6,315 nt of DNA from Cyanobacteria bacterium UBA9579. GTDB taxonomy: Bacteria > Cyanobacteriota > Vampirovibrionia > Gastranaerophilales > UBA9579. A program made the position numbers and the translations under genes. The stretch's first letter is position 1. The number at the start of each line of letters is the position of its first letter. Shown here piece after piece: positions 1 through 5,512 of this stretch. The stretch lies in the NCBI GenBank assembly GCA_003499585.1, contig DNSU01000194.1, positions 6,495-12,809 of the forward strand. Direction: 5' to 3'. The notes under the pieces are model-generated. The model ran no database searches and was not told the DNA's origin. It saw only the letters and a program-made list of their open reading frames with translations.

Positions 1-75
1 GGAATAATTGAGAATTATCTTACCGTAATTATAGATTTTGCTTCACCATCAGCACCATCTATGAAGGAGAAATAA
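1..75 (+). CDS. 3' end of an upstream gene (partial, unidentified)
   Basis: Frame 1 is open from the first base to a TAA at 73-75 and encodes 24 residues ending in SMKEK. The cbiA start codon follows after one base, and the cbiA ribosome binding site lies inside this frame, a spacing typical of tightly coupled operon genes. That spacing, rather than the short peptide, is the main reason to believe it is coding. The residues (GIIENYLTVIIDF, then a Ser/Ala/Pro-rich tail) carry no motif I recognise. Another cobalamin gene is a reasonable guess from context, but the sequence does not show it. A chance open frame of 25 codons in AT-rich DNA remains possible. Confidence 0.5.
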   Translation, partial: GIIENYLTVIIDFASPSAPSMKEK

Positions 76-76
76 T

Positions 77-1450
77 ATGAAAGCGGTAGCAATATCAGCT
101 TTAGCATCAGGACAGGGAAAGACCATGTTTACCATGGCCCTCTTGCACTGGATAAAAACAAATATAGGCTCAGTTAGACCTTATAAGGTCGGCCCTGATT
201 ACATTGACCCAAGATTTCACGAGAAGATTACCGGGGTTGACTCTATTAACCTTGATCTATATATGATGAAAGAAAATGAGCTAAAAAGCACTTTTCTTTA
301 TTATGCAAAAGGTTATGACAATCTGGTTGTCGAAGGAGTTATGGGCTTTTATGACGGAATAGATTATGGAACTTCTACTTATGAAGTCACTAAAGCTTTA
401 GCTGTTCCCACTGTTCTTGTGGTTTCAGCTGAAGGCTCATATGCAACCATTGTCCCTACCTTAAAAGGAATGATGGAATATAAGCCAAACAACACTATTA
501 AAGGCGTTATTCTTAATAAGCTTTCTTCTGAAAAGCATTTCCAGACTATTAAAAGTCAGATAGAAAAAGAACTCCCACAATTAAAAATACTTGGATGGAT
601 TCAAAAAAATCTTGATGCAATCTCATCCCGCCATTTAGGGCTGGATTTAACGGAGCTTAATAGTGAAAAATTGGATCAACTCTCAAAACAGGTAATGAAA
701 AATATTGATGTTCCTGAACTTTTAAAGTTTATGGAGGATAAAAATGAGATAGAATGTGAAGCTGATCTCTGGCTTCAAGAAGCAGATAAGGTAAAACAAG
801 TCTGTGGAAACCTGAACATTACTATAGTTAATGATGAGGCGTTTTCTTTTATCTATCAGCAAAATATCGATTTTCTGGAAAAAGTATTTGGAAAAGTCCA
901 CAGGGTTTCTGCTTTAAAAGATGAAGAAATACCTATTGAAACAGATGTTGTTTATATCCCCGGCGGATATGTAGAAACTCCTGAAGTAGCACCAATTTTG
1001 CATACAGCTTCTCGCTTTAAGCAAAGCCTGCAAAAGATCGCCAGTTATCCTGATAAAAGAATTTATGCAGAATGCGCCGGGTTAATGTTTCTTGGGGCTA
1101 AAATCCAGACAACTGATGATCAGGTAATAGAAGGAGCTGGAATTTTACCCTTAAACTTTGAAATCCAAAAAATCAGGCATAGGTTAGGTTATTATAAAGC
1201 AGTGGATAAAGATAGTTTTACTATATATAAAGGGCACGCCTTCCATTATTCAAGACCTGCGCTGATTGGTGAAGATGAATCCTGCATAAAATGGGGATTA
1301 TTTAAAGACAGAGATAAAGAAGCAACAGCAGGTGCCTGGACTAATGAAAATGGGAATGTTTTAGGAACATACCTGCATTCATTATTCTTTAATCAGCCTA
1401 ATCTGGTATTGGAATATTTGTGCCCAAATTCTGCACTACAGAAAATATAG
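77..1450 (+). CDS. cbiA: Cobyrinate a,c-diamide synthase CbiA
   Basis: This enzyme converts cobyrinic acid to its a,c-diamide in two ATP-dependent amidations, using ammonia from glutamine. The N-terminal half is a dethiobiotin-synthetase-like ATPase with a modified P-loop ASGQGKT (residues 10-16), the family signature KVGPDYIDPRFH (37-48) and VEGVMGFYDG (85-94). The C-terminal half is a class I glutamine amidotransferase domain with the YIPGGYVE turn (293-300), the nucleophile Cys333 in AECAGLMFLG, and His434 in GTYLHSLF. At 457 residues it matches the usual length of about 460, so it appears complete. The start is supported by AAGGAG at 64-69, 7 nt before the ATG. The aerobic homologue CobB uses the hydrogenobyrinic substrate; the neighbouring cbiD, cbiET and cbiF favour the cobalt (CbiA) assignment. 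It is a soluble cytoplasmic enzyme and acts directly after CbiC, its downstream neighbour. Confidence 0.96.
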   Translation: MKAVAISALASGQGKTMFTMALLHWIKTNIGSVRPYKVGPDYIDPRFHEKITGVDSINLDLYMMKENELKSTFLYYAKGYDNLVVEGVMGFYDGIDYGTSTYEVTKALAVPTVLVVSAEGSYATIVPTLKGMMEYKPNNTIKGVILNKLSSEKHFQTIKSQIEKELPQLKILGWIQKNLDAISSRHLGLDLTELNSEKLDQLSKQVMKNIDVPELLKFMEDKNEIECEADLWLQEADKVKQVCGNLNITIVNDEAFSFIYQQNIDFLEKVFGKVHRVSALKDEEIPIETDVVYIPGGYVETPEVAPILHTASRFKQSLQKIASYPDKRIYAECAGLMFLGAKIQTTDDQVIEGAGILPLNFEIQKIRHRLGYYKAVDKDSFTIYKGHAFHYSRPALIGEDESCIKWGLFKDRDKEATAGAWTNENGNVLGTYLHSLFFNQPNLVLEYLCPNSALQKI

Positions 1451-1475
1451 AGGTTTTTATTAATGTTGAACACTT

Positions 1476-1551
1476 TAGATAAATACATTCCTTCAGTTGC
1501 TGTTGAAATTGCTTCGCATTTCAAAGGCAACTTCAGAAACATATTTATCTA
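1476..1551. repeat. Structured intergenic palindrome, copy 1
   Basis: A 76-nt imperfect inverted repeat begins 25 nt after the cbiA stop. The outer stem is 10 perfect pairs (1476-1485 with 1542-1551). Inside lies a core (1486-1541) with these paired blocks: TTCCT 1488-1492 against AGAAA 1535-1539 (one C.A mismatch), AGTTGC 1495-1500 against GCAACT 1527-1532, TTGAAAT 1503-1509 against ATTTCAA 1518-1524, and a GC/GC tip closing a TTC loop at 1513-1515. The core recurs at 4082-4137 with 47 of 56 positions identical. No T-run follows the stem, so it does not look like an intrinsic terminator. Because it is nearly symmetric, the functional strand cannot be told. Possible roles are a REP-like repeat or an mRNA processing or stabilising hairpin; neither is demonstrated. 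Confidence 0.85.
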
Positions 1552-1602
1552 TCTGTTTAAATTTAAATTGTTTATTTAAATCGATTCTAATGGAGAAATG
1601 TA

Positions 1603-2286
1603 ATGATAGATTTTGAGATAAAACAACCGGAAGTGAAAGGTCCTCAGGAAATTGAGAATCTTTCTATGGAAACTATAACATCTGAAGCTAAAGATTACCC
1701 AAGGTTTCAGGAGTTTACACCTGATCAGCAAAAAGTAGCACAAAGAATGATTCATACTACTACCTGTTTTGATCAAATTATTAATAATATCTATTTTTCT
1801 AAGAATGCAACTGAAAAGATTAAGCAGCTTTTAAGCGATGGCGCATCTATTATTACTGATACTAATATGATTAGAGCTGGTTTAAGTAAGGTTTATACTG
1901 AAAAATATGATAATAAAGTCATATGCTATGTTGCAGAACCTGAAGTCAAATACATTTCAGAAGAAGAAGGTGTTACAAGAACAGTTGCAGCAGTAAAAAA
2001 GGCTTTATCAGAGCAAAAGAAAGCCTCTCCTGTTATACTGGCATGTGGCAATGCTCCAACTTTTCTATATGCAGCAATTGAATATCTGGTAAAAAACGAA
2101 TGTGATTTATCCAATATTGCTATTCTTGGCATGCCGGTAGGCTTTGTGAACGTAGTGGAAAGCAAGGAGTATGCTCTTGATTTTATGAACAAAACTGGAG
2201 TGGAAGGAATTATAATGCAGGGTAGATATGGCGGATCACCTTTAATAGTCAGCTGTCTGCATGCCTTATACAAGCTGATTCCTTAA
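1603..2286 (+). CDS. cbiC: Cobalt-precorrin-8 methylmutase CbiC
   Basis: The enzyme moves the methyl group from C-11 to C-12 of cobalt-precorrin-8, giving cobyrinic acid, the substrate of CbiA encoded just upstream. The 227-residue protein carries the CbiC/CobH signatures in order: QRMIHTTT with His51 (aligned with the catalytic histidine known in CobH), DTNMIRAG (86-93), the GNAPT segment (149-153), GMPVGFVNVVESK (176-188) and GRYGGSP (207-213). It is slightly longer than the common length of about 210 residues, mainly through a short N-terminal lead before the conserved KGPQEIE region. The start follows GGAG at 1592-1595, 7 nt before the ATG. An alternative start at Met22 would cut into the conserved N-terminal helix and has no better binding site. 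It is separated from cbiA by a 152-nt gap holding a large hairpin, which is unusual within a pathway operon. Confidence 0.95.
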   Translation: MIDFEIKQPEVKGPQEIENLSMETITSEAKDYPRFQEFTPDQQKVAQRMIHTTTCFDQIINNIYFSKNATEKIKQLLSDGASIITDTNMIRAGLSKVYTEKYDNKVICYVAEPEVKYISEEEGVTRTVAAVKKALSEQKKASPVILACGNAPTFLYAAIEYLVKNECDLSNIAILGMPVGFVNVVESKEYALDFMNKTGVEGIIMQGRYGGSPLIVSCLHALYKLIP

Positions 2287-2287
2287 T

Positions 2288-2385
2288 AAGTTAGTTTTGG
2301 AGGGGATATTCTCTCCGTCACTGTCCTCGACGAATCACGCACCTTGCGGAGGTTCCTGCGAGAACAGACCCTCCTTAAACAACTT
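2288..2385. other. GC-rich 98-nt hairpin between cbiC and the ferredoxin gene
   Basis: Starting one base after the cbiC stop, the sequence folds into a long stem: AAGTT 2288-2292 with AACTT 2381-2385, GTT 2294-2296 with AAC 2378-2380, and GGAGGG 2299-2304 with CCCTCC 2369-2374. Inside, CTGTCCTCG 2321-2329 pairs with CGAGAACAG 2359-2367 except for one C.A, and CGCA 2338-2341 with TGCG 2345-2348 forms a tip hairpin. The interior is visibly richer in G+C than the flanks. No poly-T tract follows, and no ATG-started frame lies inside. It shares no obvious sequence with the two palindromes in the other gaps. It could be a structured RNA, a small mobile repeat or a processing site; I do not recognise it as a known family. 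Confidence 0.65.
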
Positions 2386-2423
2386 TCATAATTTTTATAA
2401 ATATAATCTTTGGGAACAAGAAT

Positions 2424-2888
2424 ATGTGCAAAAAAAACTCGATGGGTTCTGATGTAATTGAAGGCTTTGCTTGCAAGCCAAAGGAACTCGATAAAAATAA
2501 ACCTATAATGTATTCAGCTGTACAAATATTTATCTGTGACGGTCATAGGTGCCAAGATAATCAATCTTCAAAGGAATTATCTGATAAAGTTAGAGAAATT
2601 ATCAAAGAACTTAACTATGACAAGGGTGAAAATCGTGTAAAAGTCACAAGAACTCATTGTAACGGGGCATGCCGATTCAGAAAATTCGCCTATACATACA
2701 CTAATCTCAAGGCTAATAACTTTAATCCTGATCTTGCTTATACGGCATGGAAAAGAGTCCATGAATGGAATGATGATCAGTGGAAAGAGTTAATAATTTC
2801 ACTTATTGAAGGTAAAGAGCCTGAATCCTTAAATGATTTCAGGGTTGAAGACAAAATATACGAAGAAAACCAGAAAAAACATCATTAA
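2424..2888 (+). CDS. Small [2Fe-2S] thioredoxin-like ferredoxin in the cobalamin operon
   Basis: The 154-residue protein has a central thioredoxin-like ferredoxin domain (about residues 31-95) with cysteines 38 and 43 (CDGHRC, a CX4C pair) and 79 and 83 (CNGAC, a CX3C pair). This four-cysteine spacing is that of NuoE-type and stand-alone [2Fe-2S] thioredoxin-fold ferredoxins. A C-terminal part (about 100-154) rich in Trp, Glu and Lys, ending in KKHH, follows and is not a domain I can name. The N-terminal 30 residues, with Cys2 and Cys17, look like an extension and the start is uncertain: ATG 2424 has only a weak GGGAA at 2412-2416, and Met7 and Met29 have nothing better. The stop is 2 nt before the cbiD ATG, so the two are almost certainly co-translated. 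An electron-transfer or redox-sensing role in corrin ring synthesis is an inference from context only. Confidence 0.85.
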   Translation: MCKKNSMGSDVIEGFACKPKELDKNKPIMYSAVQIFICDGHRCQDNQSSKELSDKVREIIKELNYDKGENRVKVTRTHCNGACRFRKFAYTYTNLKANNFNPDLAYTAWKRVHEWNDDQWKELIISLIEGKEPESLNDFRVEDKIYEENQKKHH

Positions 2889-2890
2889 AT

Positions 2891-4072
2891 ATGCGGAGAA
2901 ACGAGTTGAAAACAGCTAAGATTTTAAAATCCGGGTATACTACAGGAAGCCATGCCACTTCTGCTCTAAAGGCTGCTTTATTTGCTTTATTCACAGGTAA
3001 TACTGAGTTTAACTCCGTTTCAATAAACCTGCCTGAGGGTGACGATGTTGAATTTGATATTGAGAATATTGAAAAATCTGAAAATTATGTTCAGGTAAGT
3101 GTAATAAAATCTGATAATGATGATATTGACGTTACTAAAGGCTGTAAGATTATTTGCCATGCCGGATATAAGGATATTTCATATTTAAAACAAGAAATAG
3201 ACCATCAGCCGCATTGTTTACAGCTAGACATCGGACGATTATTTATATATGCAGGAAAAGGACATGGAATAGTTACTAAAAAAGGGCTTGATGCTCCTGT
3301 TGGTTTTTCTGCTATTAATCCTGTACCTTTAACAATGATGCGAGAAGCTGCTAATCAGGTATTTAAAGAACTAAATATTAAAGAAAAAGAAATATTTATT
3401 GTATTTGAAGTAGAAAATGGTGAGGAAATAGCTAAAAACACTGCAAATGCAAAGGCTGGGATTCTTGGCGGCATTTCTTTTATAGGTAAAACTGGAATAG
3501 TAAAGCCTATCTCAGTCGATGCTTATCTTGATTCATTAGCCGCTGAAATTAATGTTGCCGGTCAAAATGGGATAAAAAATATTGTATTTACAATGGGCAA
3601 TTCTTCGTTAAAGCTTGCACAGAATAATTACAAACCTGAAAATGACTACATCGTGGAAATTGGAAATTTTGTATTTGATTCATTAAAGCTGTTAGCAGGT
3701 CATGGGTTTAATAGAGTTGTTATAGTTACTAATACCGGAAAACTAACTAAAATTGCACAGGAAAAAAAGAACACAAATAACCGTTATGGGGATATTGATT
3801 TTAATATGGTAAAGTCATGGCTTGAAAATGGGGATTTTCCTAATGTAATAACTGAGATTTGTGATGATATAACTATTATTGGTTCACTTGAAAAAACTAT
3901 AATTGCTGAATATCCTGAATATCTAGACAAGTTTTATCAAATTATAATTAATAATGCATTAATTGAGTTAAAGAAATGGGCTGATGAATTAGCTTTAAGA
4001 GATTTGTTGATTGAGATTATTTTAACCGATGGAGAAAAAGTCAAATACCAAATGAATAACAGAGAATGTTAA
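2891..4072 (+). CDS. cbiD: Cobalt-precorrin-5B C1-methyltransferase CbiD
   Basis: CbiD carries out SAM-dependent methylation at C-1 of cobalt-precorrin-5B, giving cobalt-precorrin-6A, a step specific to the anaerobic route. Family marks are the N-terminal SGYTTGSHATSALKAA (from residue 14; most members have Cys or Ala where His21 stands), the block from GGISFIGKTGIVKP (193-206) to the following LAAEI, and the NFVFDSLKLLAGHGFNRVVIVTNTGKL segment. The length of 393 residues is near the upper side of the usual range. It is divergent: the commonly seen GHIGKL and NTHSRxAD stretches appear here as TNTGKL (280-285) and NTNNRYGD (294-301). The start is ambiguous: ATG 2891 has no ribosome binding site, whereas in-frame TTG 2906 is preceded by GGAG at 2895-2898 with a 7-nt gap and would yield a protein starting MKTAKILKSGYTTG, which fits the family. 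The reported coordinates keep the ATG. Confidence 0.93.
   Translation: MRRNELKTAKILKSGYTTGSHATSALKAALFALFTGNTEFNSVSINLPEGDDVEFDIENIEKSENYVQVSVIKSDNDDIDVTKGCKIICHAGYKDISYLKQEIDHQPHCLQLDIGRLFIYAGKGHGIVTKKGLDAPVGFSAINPVPLTMMREAANQVFKELNIKEKEIFIVFEVENGEEIAKNTANAKAGILGGISFIGKTGIVKPISVDAYLDSLAAEINVAGQNGIKNIVFTMGNSSLKLAQNNYKPENDYIVEIGNFVFDSLKLLAGHGFNRVVIVTNTGKLTKIAQEKKNTNNRYGDIDFNMVKSWLENGDFPNVITEICDDITIIGSLEKTIIAEYPEYLDKFYQIIINNALIELKKWADELALRDLLIEIILTDGEKVKYQMNNREC
2895..2908 (+). promoter_or_regulatory. Ribosome binding site and TTG, probable true cbiD start
   Basis: GGAG at 2895-2898 lies 7 nt upstream of an in-frame TTG at 2906-2908, the same spacing seen at the other starts in this window (cbiA, cbiC, cbiF). 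The upstream ATG at 2891 has only an A/T-rich stretch and the end of the ferredoxin gene before it. If the TTG is used, CbiD loses five residues (MRRNE) that lie before any conserved position and the gap to the ferredoxin stop becomes 17 nt. Confidence 0.55.
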
Positions 4073-4073
4073 A

Positions 4074-4145
4074 GGCTGGAACATTTTCTCAGTAGCTGTT
4101 GAAATTGTTTCACATTTCAAAGGCTACTTCGAAAACATTCCAGCC
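4074..4145. repeat. Structured intergenic palindrome, copy 2
   Basis: A 72-nt imperfect inverted repeat starts one base after the cbiD stop. Its outer stem is eight perfect pairs, GGCTGGAA 4074-4081 with TTCCAGCC 4138-4145. The core 4082-4137 matches 1486-1541 without gaps, 47 of 56 positions. Paired blocks are TTTTC 4084-4088 with GAAAA 4131-4135, AGTAGC 4091-4096 with GCTACT 4123-4128, TTGAAAT 4099-4105 with ATTTCAA 4114-4120, and a GT/AC tip around a TTC loop. Compared with copy 1, substitutions occur in matched pairs that keep the fold. The outer arms have no sequence resemblance to those of copy 1. An A-rich sequence, not a T-run, follows, which argues against a terminator for the forward transcript. 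Confidence 0.85.
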
Positions 4146-4263
4146 AAATAAATGAAATTAATACCTGTTATAAAAAATTCATACATAAATGCTTCTCATA
4201 TCTTCAATATGAAAGTAAAATATTTATACAAATAGTAAATTAATAACTGTCAGGAAAAATAAA
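4146..4263. other. AT-rich leader before cbiET
   Basis: About 118 nt of very AT-rich sequence separate the palindrome from the cbiET start. Several TATAAT-like hexamers are present, for example TATACA at 4225-4230 with a poor TTCAAT at 4203-4208 as a possible -35 element (16-nt spacer), but such matches are expected by chance at this base composition. The end of the stretch holds the cbiET ribosome binding site AGGA at 4252-4255. A separate promoter for cbiET-cbiF is plausible because the gap is long, but it is not shown. No cobalamin riboswitch elements are visible here. Confidence 0.3.
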
Positions 4264-5502
4264 ATGCTAACAATAGCCGGTTCTGGAATTAACTTATATT
4301 CTTTAGCTGAGATATCGAAAAAAGTTCAGTTATCACAGTTTGACTGTCTAATAACTGATGTCAATTTTGATAATGGGGAAAATAGAGCTTTAATTCCTTC
4401 AGGGGTTGATGCTTATTTTCTGCCTTTTAAGGAAATAAGACCTTTTATTAAGGAAAGATATTTACAAAACAAAAGAATATTATATGCAGTAACGGGTAGC
4501 CCTATATTTTTCTCTGCGACTAAAAGCGTTTTAGAGTTTTTAGAAAAAGAAATTCCTGAATTTAATGCCGAAAAAGTAAATATACTGAGCGCTGAATCTT
4601 CTAAAGATTATATTCTCAGGAAGCTAAATATATTAGAGAATGAAGTCACTTCTCTTTCTTTACATGGCAGGGATTATCTTGATCTGACTAAGTTTTTAGC
4701 AACAAAATATACGTTTTTGCTCTGTGATGAGTATTCTTTGCAAAAAATTGCCGATGATACAAGGTTTATTCAAGATGATTTGAACTTTTATATAGGTTCA
4801 AAGCTGGGATCTGAAGATGAACGAATAGTAGAGTTTGATCTACATAAAGCTGTTAAAGAAATGAATCTTGAAGAAATCAGGCAGGCTCTGGTTCCTTATG
4901 TGCTTTTAGTTGAAAGAAAGTATGATGTTTCTCAATCTTTCTCAAATAATGAAGAATTTGCTACGAATGCAGGCATGTTAACCAAGACAGATAAAAGATC
5001 TATAACTTTACAGTCTCTGGAGCTAAAGCCTAATCTATTGATGTGGGATATAGGAGCAGGGTCGGGGTCTATTTCTATTGATGCTTACAAGATTTTTAAG
5101 ATACGATCAATTCTTTTTGAGAAGAATCAAGAGCAATGCGAGTTTATAAAGAAAAATCTTGCTGCTCATAAAATAGTTGGGGTACAGCTATATAAAGGCG
5201 ATGTACTGGAAAATTACAAGGATCTTCCAAAGCCCGACAGAATATTTATTGGTGGCGGTGGAGAAAAGGTTCTTAACAAAATCGAAAAACTGTATTATGA
5301 ATTAAAAGAAGATGGTTTAGTGGTTGTAAATGTTGTAGTACTTGAAAATATGTCTGAACTTATACAGACTTTAAGAAAAGCTGATATTAAATATTCAGTA
5401 AGAAGCATTGATATAACTAATTATAAAAAGATATCTCAGGAAATAAAACTGAGTATTGCAGAATCGGAAAGAACACTGTTTCAGGTAATAATTAAAAAAT
5501 AA
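4264..5502 (+). CDS. cbiET: Fused cobalt-precorrin C5/C15-methyltransferase and decarboxylase CbiET
   Basis: This 412-residue protein joins CbiE (about 1-220) and CbiT (about 225-412), an arrangement also seen in the aerobic CobL. CbiE methylates C-5; CbiT methylates C-15 and decarboxylates the C-12 acetate, together giving cobalt-precorrin-8 for CbiC. The CbiT half is well conserved: MLTKTDKRS before the core, SAM motif I WDIGAGSGSISID (261-273), and DRIFIGGGGE (325-334). The CbiE half keeps the SLHGRD signature (HGRD at 134-137) but is divergent where tetrapyrrole methylases usually bind SAM and substrate: the N-terminal GIGPG-type loop reads AGSGIN (5-10), and the GDP-type motif reads TGSPIFFSA (77-85). 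The start is supported by AGGA at 4252-4255, 8 nt before the ATG. cbiF follows after 10 nt. The fusion is long enough for both complete domains, and there is no frame break. Confidence 0.92.
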   Translation: MLTIAGSGINLYSLAEISKKVQLSQFDCLITDVNFDNGENRALIPSGVDAYFLPFKEIRPFIKERYLQNKRILYAVTGSPIFFSATKSVLEFLEKEIPEFNAEKVNILSAESSKDYILRKLNILENEVTSLSLHGRDYLDLTKFLATKYTFLLCDEYSLQKIADDTRFIQDDLNFYIGSKLGSEDERIVEFDLHKAVKEMNLEEIRQALVPYVLLVERKYDVSQSFSNNEEFATNAGMLTKTDKRSITLQSLELKPNLLMWDIGAGSGSISIDAYKIFKIRSILFEKNQEQCEFIKKNLAAHKIVGVQLYKGDVLENYKDLPKPDRIFIGGGGEKVLNKIEKLYYELKEDGLVVVNVVVLENMSELIQTLRKADIKYSVRSIDITNYKKISQEIKLSIAESERTLFQVIIKK

Positions 5503-5512
5503 GGAAATACAG

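Noticed and set aside
1476..1551. Rho-independent terminator after cbiA
   Set aside because: The stem is long, with several conserved mismatches, and is followed by mixed AT-rich sequence rather than a T-run; the gene downstream belongs to the same pathway.
1576..1776. Reverse-strand open frame of 66 codons across the start of cbiC
   Set aside because: It lies antisense over the conserved CbiC N-terminus, has a low-complexity Phe/Leu/Tyr-rich product and no recognisable domain; a shadow of cbiC.
1926..2273. Reverse-strand open frame of 115 codons inside cbiC
   Set aside because: It is fully antisense to conserved CbiC motifs (GNAPT, GMPVGFV, GRYGGSP), with no binding site or domain; a shadow frame.
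2288..2385. Cobalamin riboswitch, from a CGTCACTG string at 2316-2323 resembling part of the conserved core
   Set aside because: The B12-box-like and other conserved blocks are not found around it, and its position between cbiC and the ferredoxin gene rather than at an operon front gives no added support.
2375..2407. Promoter for the ferredoxin gene with TATAAT at 2402-2407
   Set aside because: The -10 match is perfect, but no -35 hexamer sits at a normal distance (TTAAAC 2375-2380 is 21 nt away), and the implied leader would be only about 10 nt.
2577..2762. Reverse-strand open frame of 61 codons inside the ferredoxin gene
   Set aside because: Antisense to the cysteine-bearing ferredoxin domain, with no independent support.
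4152..4235. 27-codon forward frame in the cbiD-cbiET gap
   Set aside because: Starts with ATG and ends with TAG but has no Shine-Dalgarno sequence, and its composition is that of random AT-rich DNA.
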